Source: Alphaproteobacteria bacterium (GTDB lineage Bacteria; Pseudomonadota; Alphaproteobacteria; UBA9655). Taken from it: DNA of 33,615 nucleotides. This document shows positions 8,353 to 16,745 of the stretch, piece by piece. The DNA lies in assembly GCA_019752515.1 (NCBI GenBank), contig JAIEMB010000031.1, positions 1 through 33,615 on the forward strand, given 5' to 3'. Every line of letters starts with the position of its first letter. The first letter of the stretch is position 1. The position numbers and the translations under genes are program-made. The notes beneath the pieces were generated by a model. The model was not told where the DNA came from. It ran no database searches and saw only the letters and a list, made by a program, of their open reading frames with translations.

Positions 8353-8622
8353 CTATTTTAAAAAATAGACTTCAGGTTCTCCGATAACATGAGCTTCTTT
8401 CATTTTATTCACTGTGTCAAAAGATGCTATAAATGCTTTAGCTCTTTCTATATCTTCTACTTCAAATATTAATGTTAAATCATTTGGCTTTTCATAATGG
8501 TGAAGAAGGTGCAATTCTTTTAAACCTGCGCGCTCACGTGAAGAAAGGTGTCCGTCATAGATGGCTTTCCAGGTTGAAAAGTCATCAACGGTATGACGAA
8601 CAATCAGATATGATTTTGACAT
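8353..8622 (-). CDS. Small dimeric alpha/beta-barrel (ABM-like) protein
   Basis: An 89-residue protein that looks like a dimeric ferredoxin-like alpha/beta barrel of the antibiotic-biosynthesis-monooxygenase-like group. It opens with a beta strand, then VDDFSTWKAIYDGH, a LLHHYEKPNDLTLIFEVEDIERAKAF core and a GEPEVYFL end, a pattern shared by many uncharacterised proteins. No catalytic function can be assigned. AAGGGGG is placed ideally before the ATG. It is immediately upstream of the cyclase-family gene and almost certainly co-transcribed with it, suggesting a shared small-molecule role. Confidence 0.75.
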   Translation of the reverse strand: MSKSYLIVRHTVDDFSTWKAIYDGHLSSRERAGLKELHLLHHYEKPNDLTLIFEVEDIERAKAFIASFDTVNKMKEAHVIGEPEVYFLK

Positions 8623-8674
8623 ATTAGCCCCCTTTTATAATTCCATTTAGAATAGCACAATTAATAAAAAATAC

Positions 8675-8697
8675 AAAAAGGCGCACGCTTTTAAAAC
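8675..8697 (-). terminator. Weak terminator-like hairpin after aspS
   Basis: Read on the minus strand just after the aspS stop, AAAAGC and GCCTTTT form a short bulged stem with a 4-base loop, followed by a T-rich stretch. The stem is weak, so this is only a candidate. Confidence 0.35.
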
Positions 8698-10482
8698 TTA
8701 AGTTTTTATGGGCGGCTCGATAAGGCGTATATATAGTTCTTTAAGCTGAGCTGCCATAGCAGGAGCAGGGGCCCCCACAAGGAGATCTTCTGCCTTTTGA
8801 TTCATGGGGAAAGCAACGATTTCTCTTAAATTGGGTTCATCAGCTAAGAGCATAACGATTCGGTCAATTCCGGGTGCAGCGCCACCATGGGGGGGGGCAC
8901 CATAGCAAAAAGCACTTAGCATCCCTGCAAATTTTTTTTCCACTTCTTCTACTGTGTAACCAGCTAGGGTAAAGGCCTTAATCATAATTTCCGGGAGGTG
9001 ATTCCGAATGCCACCGCTACAGAGCTCAAACCCATTACACACAATATCATATTGATAAGCAATAATGGTAAGAGGGTCTTGAGTTTCAAGGGCCTTAAGA
9101 CCTCCCTGAGGCATGCAAAAAGGATTATGAGAAAATTGAATCTTGTTTTGGTCTTCATCAAATTCGTACATAGGAAAATCAACAATAAAACAAAAGCGAA
9201 AGGCGTCTTTCTCGAGAAGGTTTAACTCCTCTCCAAGACGTGTCCGAGCATGACCCGCTAGTTTCTCTGCGGCTTTAGGTTTATCACAGGCAAAAAAGAG
9301 GGCATCTCCACTTTTTACGCCAGTAAGGAGTTGGAGTTGATTAAGACGGTCATTATCAAGTAATTTGGCGATGGGTCCTTTTGTAGTATCTTGATCAAAG
9401 ATAATGTAGCCTAGACCTGCGGCGCCCTGCTCACGGGCCCACTCATTCATCTTATCAAAAAAACTCCGAGGGTGAGATGCAACGCCTGGCGCGGGAATGG
9501 CTCTTACAACAGCCCCATTTTCTATTGCTTTAGCAAAGATACTAAAGTCTGAACCACGAAACATTTCAGTAACGTCACTAATGATAAGAGGATTTCGTAA
9601 GTCTGGTTTATCCGATCCATATTTCAACAAGGCTTCAGCATAAGGAATGCGAGGAAAGGGAAGGGGAGTAACAGCTTTAGCCTTCCCAAATTCTACGAAA
9701 ACTTCATGAAGGACAGGCTCAATGGCATTAAATACATCCTCTTGAGTGACAAAAGACATTTCAAAGTCAAGTTGGTAGAATTCACCTGGCGAACGGTCAG
9801 CTCTTGCATCTTCATCCCGGAAACAGGGCGCTATTTGGAAGTATTTGTCAAACCCTGCCACCATAAGAAGTTGCTTATATTGCTGAGGAGCTTGGGGAAG
9901 AGCATAAAAACGGCCAGGATGTAAGCGACTGGGGACTAAGTAATCGCGAGCTCCCTCCGGTGAACTTGCAGTCAGGATCGGCGTTTGAATTTCTAAGAAA
10001 CCTTGATCAATCATTTTTTTACGCAAAGCTGCTATAACTTGGCTGCGGAGAATGATGTTTTCGTGCATCTTTTCGCGTCTTAAGTCTAAAAAACGATACT
10101 TAAGCCGCGTTTCTTCAGGGAAATCAGCATTGCTGTTCACTTGCAGCGGCAAAAGGTCAGCTTCTGACTGAATAATGAGCTCAGTAAGAGCTACCTCAAT
10201 TTGACCCGTCTTCATGAGGGAATTAACTGTATTTTCCGTTCTCTGAATTACGTTTCCTGAAATTGTAATAACACTTTCAAGTTTTGCATCTTCAACTTCT
10301 TTAAAATAAGGATTATCTGCATCGATGACACATTGAGTAATACCATAGTGATCGCGAAGATCAATGAACAAGAGCTGTCCGTGATCTCGTTTGCGGTGAA
10401 TCCACCCTGAAAGACGAACAATTTTTCCTGCATCTTCAGGACGCAAATCCCCACATGTATGGGTGCGGTATAAATTAGACAT
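8698..10482 (-). CDS. aspS: Aspartyl-tRNA synthetase
   Basis: Class II synthetase that charges tRNA-Asp, and possibly tRNA-Asn if non-discriminating, which is common in alphaproteobacteria with GatCAB. The 594 residues match the bacterial type: N-terminal OB fold with [19 protein letters not shown] near residues 26-44, motif 2 [22 protein letters not shown] near 221-242, a GAD-type insertion around 300-420, and motif 3 [14 protein letters not shown] near the C-terminus. Motif 2 reads RSPGEF where RQPEF is more common, as in many alphaproteobacteria. A 9-base C tract (8889-8897, coding APPHGG) lies just before motif 3. It is divergent from rnd and preceded by its own promoter candidate. Confidence 0.97.
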   Translation of the reverse strand: MSNLYRTHTCGDLRPEDAGKIVRLSGWIHRKRDHGQLLFIDLRDHYGITQCVIDADNPYFKEVEDAKLESVITISGNVIQRTENTVNSLMKTGQIEVALTELIIQSEADLLPLQVNSNADFPEETRLKYRFLDLRREKMHENIILRSQVIAALRKKMIDQGFLEIQTPILTASSPEGARDYLVPSRLHPGRFYALPQAPQQYKQLLMVAGFDKYFQIAPCFRDEDARADRSPGEFYQLDFEMSFVTQEDVFNAIEPVLHEVFVEFGKAKAVTPLPFPRIPYAEALLKYGSDKPDLRNPLIISDVTEMFRGSDFSIFAKAIENGAVVRAIPAPGVASHPRSFFDKMNEWAREQGAAGLGYIIFDQDTTKGPIAKLLDNDRLNQLQLLTGVKSGDALFFACDKPKAAEKLAGHARTRLGEELNLLEKDAFRFCFIVDFPMYEFDEDQNKIQFSHNPFCMPQGGLKALETQDPLTIIAYQYDIVCNGFELCSGGIRNHLPEIMIKAFTLAGYTVEEVEKKFAGMLSAFCYGAPPHGGAAPGIDRIVMLLADEPNLREIVAFPMNQKAEDLLVGAPAPAMAAQLKELYIRLIEPPIKT

Positions 10483-10516
10483 AGATCAACTTTCAATTAG
10501 TAATTTTCTTTTCTTA

Positions 10517-10544
10517 GTCGTAAAGATTCTATGAGACTTGTCAA
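10517..10544 (-). promoter_or_regulatory. Candidate aspS promoter
   Basis: On the minus strand a perfect TTGACA lies at 10544-10539 with TACGAC at 10522-10517 after a 16-base spacer. The -35 is strong and the -10 poor. It lies in the aspS/rnd divergent gap. Confidence 0.4.
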
Positions 10545-10572
10545 GACTTGCGTTCAATGCTAACGAAAAGCC

Positions 10573-11724
10573 ATGACATTGATAACACAAACAAATGACC
10601 TCGTTTCCTTCTGTAAGCGTGCAGAAGCTTCGTCATATGTAACTATTGATACAGAGTTTGTCCGAGAGACAACCTATTGGCCCCAACTTTGTTTGATTCA
10701 AGTTGGGCTTGAGGATGAGGCAGTTGCTATCGATCCTTTAGCTGAAGAGATCGACCTCACATCTTTTTTTGATTTACTTCAAAACACTCAGTTCACCAAA
10801 GTCTTTCATTCAGGGCGTCAGGATGTTGAGATTTTTTATCATCTCACAGGAAAGATACCTGAACCTGTTTTTGATACTCAAATAGCTGCTATGGTATGCG
10901 GCTTTGGTGAGTCTGTGGGGTATGATGTTCTTGTACAAAAATATGCAAAGATTTCAATTGATAAATCATCTCGATATACTCATTGGGCTCAACGTCCTCT
11001 GACAGAAAAGCAGCTTACATATGCCCTTGGTGATGTTATTCATTTACGTATTATTTATGAAAAATTATACAAAAAGATTATGGAAGAGGATCGTTTTCAT
11101 TGGCTTTATGACGAGCTCGCTGTGCTTAAAGACCCCGCTACTTATGCTGTTGATCCTTATGCTGTATGGCAGAAAATTCGTGTTCGTTCACCGAAGCCTC
11201 GAATGCTTGCAATTCTAAGAGAGCTCGCGGCCTGGCGAGAACTCACAGCTCAACAGCGAAATGTTCCGCGCGTCCGCGTGATGCGGGACGAAACTATGCT
11301 CGAACTTGCGGCAGCATCTCCCCAAACTCTACAAGAATTAAAGAGGATGCGAGGGCTTTCGCTTTCATTTATTGACGGAAAGGAGGGAAAAATTATTCTA
11401 CAGTTGGTTCAAAAAGCTCAATCTTTGCCTCTTGAAGGTTGCCCTCAGGTCAAAAGAGAGGGAGCATCGCCCCCAGGAGCTTCTGCACTTGCTGAGATGC
11501 TTCGGTTGCTTTTAAAAATAAAGGCAGAAAAATATCATGTTGCTCAGAAACTCATTGCAACAACCTCAGATCTTGAAGAAATTGCCCGCTCTTCTCATCC
11601 TAATACACCAGCTCTTGAAGGATGGCGACGTGAGGTTTTTGGTAACGCTGCATTGGCTTTAAAAGAAGGAAAAGTAGCCATTGGAATTAAAAATCACAGG
11701 ATATCACTGATTCCTTTGGATTAA
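10573..11724 (+). CDS. rnd: Ribonuclease D
   Basis: DEDD-family 3'-5' exoribonuclease that trims tRNA precursors and other small RNAs. The exonuclease motifs are visible: ExoI IDTEFVRE (D26, E28), ExoII in VFHSGRQDVEIFYH, and ExoIII in YALGDVIHL (Tyr and Asp). The region after about residue 205 (ELAAWRELTAQQRNVPRVRVMRDE) is the HRDC domain that binds RNA. At 383 residues it has the usual length. It lies on the plus strand between minus-strand aspS and ppx. In many alphaproteobacteria rnd is co-directional with these genes, so an inversion is likely here. No obvious ribosome-binding site precedes the ATG. Confidence 0.95.
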   Translation: MTLITQTNDLVSFCKRAEASSYVTIDTEFVRETTYWPQLCLIQVGLEDEAVAIDPLAEEIDLTSFFDLLQNTQFTKVFHSGRQDVEIFYHLTGKIPEPVFDTQIAAMVCGFGESVGYDVLVQKYAKISIDKSSRYTHWAQRPLTEKQLTYALGDVIHLRIIYEKLYKKIMEEDRFHWLYDELAVLKDPATYAVDPYAVWQKIRVRSPKPRMLAILRELAAWRELTAQQRNVPRVRVMRDETMLELAAASPQTLQELKRMRGLSLSFIDGKEGKIILQLVQKAQSLPLEGCPQVKREGASPPGASALAEMLRLLLKIKAEKYHVAQKLIATTSDLEEIARSSHPNTPALEGWRREVFGNAALALKEGKVAIGIKNHRISLIPLD

Positions 11725-11734
11725 GGTTAGAAAA

Positions 11735-13198
11735 TTAAGACGTGTCGATTGCAGTCTTTAAACCTAGGATTTTACCAACTCGTTTTAGTCGCTTATTAAC
11801 TTCGAACCCTTCAAAGTCTTCAAACGTATTTGGAAGAGAGAGTCCTAAAATATCGTTTTTCACTCCGAGTTTAGTTTGTTTAAGAATTTCAGTGGTTCCT
11901 CCTGACAGGACATAGGCGAGATCAAGAAGGAGTCCTATAAGGCGGGCTTGTGTCTGTCCCTCCTTATCAAGGAGGGCGATAGCTGCTTCTTCAGATTTAG
12001 ACAGTTCCTTCCCACCATAGCGTGTAAAGATAGCATAAGCTAGAAAAGAACGATCTGAATGGGAAATGCCTACATAAGGAATGGAGAGAGCTCTAAAAAA
12101 TCCAATTCTATCATCAAAATTGTGGTGGTCCATCCAACACATATCACTTAAGAGACATGAGGCAAGACGCAACCTGTTAAGTTGCTGATTCTTCTCAGTA
12201 AAAAGAATGTTCATCCAATTATAGGCAACTTCTGCGAAATCAGGGCATCGACTATTACGAATATTAAAATGACTACAGCCTTCAATGAGTGGGTCTTCCT
12301 TTTGTTCTTTTGGAGATATGAGGCTGTAAAGATATCCTTCTCGGAGCCCGTAAGAACTAAAGATAATCTCGGACGGTAAAATATATTGGATTAATTCATG
12401 TAAAACGAGGGAGGCAAGAGGAAGTGTTTGTTTGCGTTCAGCTGTTGTCCGTGACCACTTTTCAAGTTGTGAGGGAGAAGCTTTCATGATTTTTCGACAC
12501 AATTTTAAAGCTTCTTCGGGACTAAGACGATATCCAAGCGATATGGGAATGGGGTATCTCACCTTTTCCATATGATAGTTTGCAAGTGTACGCCAAGCTC
12601 CTCCAACGAGATAGATAGGTTGATTGGGCGCTATCCAAGAAAGGGAGTTGAGAGCTGATTGAATAACCTCATGAATATCCTTTTGGTTGATAAGGGCAAG
12701 GGGGCCTAAGGGAAAACTTGTTTTTTCCTTAGGTTCACCCTTATCAATATGAACGAGCTCTAAGCTTCCACCGCCCAAATCACCCATTAAACCGTGCGCT
12801 TCTGGAAACGCAGAAATAACACCATAAGCTGAATAGAGGGCTTCCTCAGGTCCAGACAAAATCCTAACAGAAGTTTCACATAGAGTTTCAAGGGATTTTA
12901 CAAGGGCAAGACCGTCTTGAGCTTCCCGCATAGCTGCTGTTCCCAAAAGAGCTAAGTACTCTACCTTCATCTCTCGTACGAGCGAAACAAAACGACCCAC
13001 ATTTGATTCGGTAAGCTTGCGGCCTGCTGGAAATAAAATTCCAGAGTTATTTAAATTCTGTCCGAGGTTTGTGATAACTTTTTCACGGTGAATGGGCAAA
13101 AGGGAACGTCCGAAATCTGCGTAAATAACGAGCTGAAGAGAACGCGAACCAATGTCAATAATGGAAACACGATCACCTTTTCTTGGGTGAGATATCAC
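11735..13198 (-). CDS. ppx: Exopolyphosphatase (Ppx/GppA family)
   Basis: Hydrolyses terminal phosphates of polyphosphate and/or the pentaphosphate of pppGpp. The 487-residue protein has the ASKHA actin-like fold: phosphate-1 loop VSIIDIGSRSLQLVIYADF at residues ~11-29 and phosphate-2 loop GDLGGGSLELVHI at ~138-150, with a C-terminal helical HD-like region typical of longer Ppx proteins. The start is a GTG whose bases overlap the ppk1 stop (GTGA). AGGAGG sits 9 bases upstream inside the 3' end of ppk1, which strongly supports this start and translational coupling of polyphosphate synthesis and breakdown. Confidence 0.93.
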   Translation of the reverse strand: MISHPRKGDRVSIIDIGSRSLQLVIYADFGRSLLPIHREKVITNLGQNLNNSGILFPAGRKLTESNVGRFVSLVREMKVEYLALLGTAAMREAQDGLALVKSLETLCETSVRILSGPEEALYSAYGVISAFPEAHGLMGDLGGGSLELVHIDKGEPKEKTSFPLGPLALINQKDIHEVIQSALNSLSWIAPNQPIYLVGGAWRTLANYHMEKVRYPIPISLGYRLSPEEALKLCRKIMKASPSQLEKWSRTTAERKQTLPLASLVLHELIQYILPSEIIFSSYGLREGYLYSLISPKEQKEDPLIEGCSHFNIRNSRCPDFAEVAYNWMNILFTEKNQQLNRLRLASCLLSDMCWMDHHNFDDRIGFFRALSIPYVGISHSDRSFLAYAIFTRYGGKELSKSEEAAIALLDKEGQTQARLIGLLLDLAYVLSGGTTEILKQTKLGVKNDILGLSLPNTFEDFEGFEVNKRLKRVGKILGLKTAIDTS

Positions 13199-15306
13199 TT
13201 GTCATTGCCTCCTAAAGTTAGCTTAGGAATTCCATCATATGTGGCATGCCCTCTACCTGAAAGGCTGGGATGCTTCATGAAGTACTCATGAGCACTAAAA
13301 CCTTTGCCTGGCTCCCCGAAGGGTTGATATGTTCCGTCTTCTTCAAGACGCCAACTTTGAGCGAAATCCTTAAGGTAGGCTACCATGATTTGGTTAAGAA
13401 TTTGTTCCTTCACCGTTTGATTTTCTACAGGAACAAAAGTTTCAAAGCGCCAATCTAAATTACGGGGCATCCAATCTGCTGAAGAAATGAATACCTTTGC
13501 ATGAGGGGAGGGAAGGAGATGCCCATTTCCAAAACAAATAATACGAGAATGCTCAAGAAAACGGCCAACAACACTTTTTACACGAATATTCTGAGAGAGT
13601 CCCCTAACACCTGGTCGCAGACAACAAATTCCACGAATAATAAGATCAATAGAAACACCTGCATTTGAAGCTTCGTAAAGTAATTTTATGATCTTATGGT
13701 CTGCGAGCGAATTTATTTTAACCCATAAAGACGCAGGATCACCTTTTTTAGCATACAGAATTTCTTCTTTGATGAGATCCTCAATCTTATCTCTCATCGT
13801 AATAGGCGCATAGGAAAGTTTCTTTAATTTTTTAGGATGGGCATAACCCGTAAGATAGTTAAAAACTTTTGAAGTTTCTTCTCCCATCTGGGGATCGGCA
13901 GTAAAGAGAGAAAGGTCATCATAAATGCGAGCTGTAACAGGGTGGTAGTTACCTGTCCCTAAGTGGGTATAAATTTGAAGCCCTCTCTCTTCCCGGCGTG
14001 CCACGAGAGAAATTTTACCGTGGGTTTTATAGCCTAAAATTCCATAAAGAACCATAACCCCAGCATGCTCTAGATCTTGTGCCCATTGAAGATTGGCTTG
14101 CTCATCAAAACGAGCTTTGATCTCCACAACGACTGTGACACTTTTTCCATTTTCAGCAGCTTCACAGAGGGCTGCAATAATAGGTGAATTATTGGAGGTT
14201 CGATAAAGAGTTTGTTTGATGGAAACAACCTGTTGATCTCTGGCTGCGTGTTTAAGAAATTCCACCACCACATCAAAACTTTCATAAGGATGATGGACAA
14301 GAAGATCCTTATGAGCAATAGCAGCAAAAATATTACCTCCAAACTCTCGTATCCGTTCAGGATAGCGTTCGTTATAAGGAATAAAACGTAATTCAGGACG
14401 AGGGGAGGCAACAATTTCTTCAAGGTCATGAAGACCAAGAATGCCATCAATGACCATAACGTCTCCGAGTTCAAGATCTAGATTATCTCCAACAAATTTA
14501 CGGAGCTTAAGGGGCATATTCCCATCAATTTCAAGTCGAATAACAGCTCCTCTTTTCCGCTGTTTAAGAGCAACCTCAAAATACTGAACAAAATCTTCAG
14601 ATTCATCATGAAATTCAATTTCACTATCTCGTAAGACGCGAAAACATCCATGAGAATGTACACGAAAACCAGGGAAAAGACTGTTAATATGGGAAATAAT
14701 AACGTCTTCAGCTAAAATAAAACGCTGTGTTTTTCCTGGAAGTTGAATAAAACGAGGGATCTGGGAAGGAATTGGAATCAGAGCCTTCATTTCTTTATCG
14801 TGCTTACTCAAGAGCTCTAAGGCAATAGCGAGCCCCATGTTGGGAATGAAAGGAAAAGGATGAGCTGGATCCACGGAAAGAGGGGTTAAGACAGGAAGTA
14901 AATTACGAATAAAATAGCTCTTTAGCCATTTTTCATCCGACTTGGAAAGCTCTTTAGAATTAACAATGAAAAAGTTGTGCCCTTTTAGTTCTTTTGCTAA
15001 CTTTTTAACTTGAACTTGTTGATTTTGCATCAATTTTAAGGAGCGGTCGCGAATCAAGACCAAGAGATCTTGAAGCGGAATTTCATTGTTGCCAACCACA
15101 TCAATTCCGGCGATGAGCTGATTTTTAAGGCCGGCTACACGTACCATATAAAACTCATCTAAATTTTTTGCTGAAATAGCTACAAAGTTAAGACGCTCTA
15201 AAAGGGGAACAGATTCGATGTAGGATTGAGCAAGCACGCGTTCATTAAAAGCAAGCCATGAAAGCTCACGATCAAAATACAAAAGTTCCGGCTCAGCTTG
15301 CTTCAC
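13195..15306 (-). CDS. ppk1: Polyphosphate kinase 1
   Basis: Reversibly polymerises the gamma-phosphate of ATP into polyphosphate. All 703 residues fit PPK1: N domain opening with YFDRELSWLAFNERVL, the ISAKNLDEFYMVRVAGL segment at 44-60, the autophosphorylated histidine in GYKTHGKISLVAR (His429), and the HLGTGNYHPVTARIYDD motif at about 448-464. The C-terminal phospholipase D-like half contains SPHAKVFISSADWMPRNLDWRFE. Translation starts at GTG (15306), preceded by GGAGGG at proper spacing; part of that site lies in a short hairpin (15316-15328). It forms a coupled operon with ppx. Confidence 0.96.
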   Translation of the reverse strand: MKQAEPELLYFDRELSWLAFNERVLAQSYIESVPLLERLNFVAISAKNLDEFYMVRVAGLKNQLIAGIDVVGNNEIPLQDLLVLIRDRSLKLMQNQQVQVKKLAKELKGHNFFIVNSKELSKSDEKWLKSYFIRNLLPVLTPLSVDPAHPFPFIPNMGLAIALELLSKHDKEMKALIPIPSQIPRFIQLPGKTQRFILAEDVIISHINSLFPGFRVHSHGCFRVLRDSEIEFHDESEDFVQYFEVALKQRKRGAVIRLEIDGNMPLKLRKFVGDNLDLELGDVMVIDGILGLHDLEEIVASPRPELRFIPYNERYPERIREFGGNIFAAIAHKDLLVHHPYESFDVVVEFLKHAARDQQVVSIKQTLYRTSNNSPIIAALCEAAENGKSVTVVVEIKARFDEQANLQWAQDLEHAGVMVLYGILGYKTHGKISLVARREERGLQIYTHLGTGNYHPVTARIYDDLSLFTADPQMGEETSKVFNYLTGYAHPKKLKKLSYAPITMRDKIEDLIKEEILYAKKGDPASLWVKINSLADHKIIKLLYEASNAGVSIDLIIRGICCLRPGVRGLSQNIRVKSVVGRFLEHSRIICFGNGHLLPSPHAKVFISSADWMPRNLDWRFETFVPVENQTVKEQILNQIMVAYLKDFAQSWRLEEDGTYQPFGEPGKGFSAHEYFMKHPSLSGRGHATYDGIPKLTLGGNDK

Positions 15307-15315
15307 GGTCTTCCC

Positions 15316-15328
15316 TCCGCTTGGCGGA
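15316..15328 (-). promoter_or_regulatory. Hairpin overlapping the ppk1 ribosome-binding site
   Basis: In the ppk1 mRNA, UCCGC and GCGGA form a perfect 5-base stem with a CAA loop directly before the GTG start. The 3' arm supplies the first GGA of the GGAGGG ribosome-binding site, so folding could partly hide it. A TATAAC -10-like hexamer lies about 20 bases upstream (near 15331-15336), which would place the hairpin near the mRNA 5' end. Function is inferred only. Confidence 0.35.
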
Positions 15329-15399
15329 TGTTATACTCCCCCATTCGTAGTATGCCTGAAAAATAAGCTAAACGCCAAAGATTTTGATCGAACGAAAAG

Positions 15400-16122
15400 C
15401 TAACCTGCTTTCTGGTAAGAGGAATATTGCTTAAGCAATTGGGGAAAGTCCTGCCAATCCTCGAAACATGCAATAGCTCCTTTTTCTTTCAATTTTTTGG
15501 CCATTTCTTCTCGATTGTCAGCAAAACCCAAATAGCCAAAAGTCGTGATACCTGCCCCTACAGCTGAGCATACACCTGAAATACTATCCTCTACGGCATA
15601 GCAATAGTCAGATGTTGTATCTAATTGTTCCATTGTTCGATTATAAACGTCAGGTTTAGGTTTTTGAACATCACCTGCCTCGAAAAAGCCAGTGCCGAAA
15701 AAGCGTGCCAAGTGCTCTCCTTTCCCATTTGTTGCATTTCGCATAGCTGTCAAGCCGCGTTGAATAGGGTTATTCGAAACAAAAGCAAATTTATATCCTT
15801 CCCTTTGGAGGATTTCCAAGCTTTCCAAAAGATGAGGAGCCATTTCAACCTTTGTTTCTTTCAGCATTTGTAAAACATGCCACTCTCTATTTTTATAGAG
15901 GATTGGATACTCAATCAAAATACCGAAATACTCGGACAAGTTGGCACATAAGGTTTCACGTGCTTGCCCATGAAAATGTTGCTTAAATTCCTCATAGGTA
16001 AGGTCGCGCCCAATTTTATCCGCATACAATTCATTAAAACGCTTAATGAGAGAGGGAACGGCTAAGTGTTCCGTTGCCATTTGGCAATTATCAAAGTCTA
16101 AAAGAAGCCAGTTTTGTGTCAT
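15400..16122 (-). CDS. HAD-superfamily hydrolase (phosphatase/phosphoglycolate phosphatase-like)
   Basis: A 240-residue haloacid-dehalogenase-fold hydrolase. Motif I is LLLDFDNCQ (Asp9 nucleophile, Asp11 acid/base), with Asn where most phosphatases have Gly. Motif II is FVSNN near residues 115-119, the motif III lysine is in QKPKPDVY near 153-160, and motif IV is VEDSISGV near 177-184. A helical cap lies between motifs I and II. The substrate is unknown. Its ATG overlaps the stop of the HIT gene (ATGA), so the two are translationally coupled. Confidence 0.85.
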   Translation of the reverse strand: MTQNWLLLDFDNCQMATEHLAVPSLIKRFNELYADKIGRDLTYEEFKQHFHGQARETLCANLSEYFGILIEYPILYKNREWHVLQMLKETKVEMAPHLLESLEILQREGYKFAFVSNNPIQRGLTAMRNATNGKGEHLARFFGTGFFEAGDVQKPKPDVYNRTMEQLDTTSDYCYAVEDSISGVCSAVGAGITTFGYLGFADNREEMAKKLKEKGAIACFEDWQDFPQLLKQYSSYQKAG

Positions 16123-16541
16123 GAGTTGAAGTCCTTCCTGTATGTATGAAAAGTATCTATAAGGGTTGCCACTCTTTTAGCTTGTTTAACATCATCATAG
16201 CTTTCTTCAATACCACAATTCCATATAGGTCCCGGCCAGGCTTTGTCTTTATCATACCTTGCTACGATATGAATATGGAGCTGAGAAACAATGTTTCCAA
16301 GATTAGCAACATTAAGTTTTGTGGGATGAAAAAGATCACGCATCACATGACTAGAAAGGGCAATTTCTTTCATAAGAGTCTGTTGATCGGCTTGAGTTAA
16401 ATCAATAACCTCCACGGCCAGCTCTCTTTGAGGAATGAGGAGGATCCAAGGAAAGGCAGCATTATGGTGAAGACGAATTTGAGAGAGTTCTAAAGTAAGA
16501 AGAAAAGTGGAATCACATTCGAGTCTAGAGTCTAGATACAT
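16119..16541 (-). CDS. HIT family (histidine triad) protein
   Basis: A 140-residue nucleotide hydrolase or transferase-like protein. The triad region reads QLHIHIVARYDKDKAWPGPIW near residues 87-107: two histidines of the HxHxH motif are kept and the first is Gln, as is common for this alphaproteobacterial subgroup. The N-terminal FPWILLIPQRELAVEVIDL strand-helix region is typical. The likely activity is hydrolysis of nucleoside phosphoramidates or dinucleotides, not provable here. It is the first gene of the HIT-HAD pair and divergent from the large Sel1-like gene. Confidence 0.88.
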   Translation of the reverse strand: MYLDSRLECDSTFLLTLELSQIRLHHNAAFPWILLIPQRELAVEVIDLTQADQQTLMKEIALSSHVMRDLFHPTKLNVANLGNIVSQLHIHIVARYDKDKAWPGPIWNCGIEESYDDVKQAKRVATLIDTFHTYRKDFNS

Positions 16542-16677
16542 AATAAGCTTTTACCGAGTGACAGTTAACGTCTTATCAAGACATATTGAATTAAAAAGAG
16601 GTTGTCTAGATAAATATCAAAGTAAAGCTCATGATGAGGTACTGATCTTCCTGGATAAATTAAAAAATAATTTTTAC

Positions 16678-16707
16678 TTGCAGTTGCTTCTATGTATTTG
16701 GTATATA
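16678..16707 (+). promoter_or_regulatory. Candidate promoter for the Sel1-like gene
   Basis: TTGCAG at 16678-16683 and TATATA at 16702-16707 have an 18-base spacer within the AT-rich divergent gap between the HIT gene and the Sel1-like gene. The start would be near 16714, giving a leader of about 30 bases with no clear ribosome-binding site. Confidence 0.35.
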
Positions 16708-16745
16708 TTTGTATGTATAAATTACTTTATTAGATTGAATTTAAT

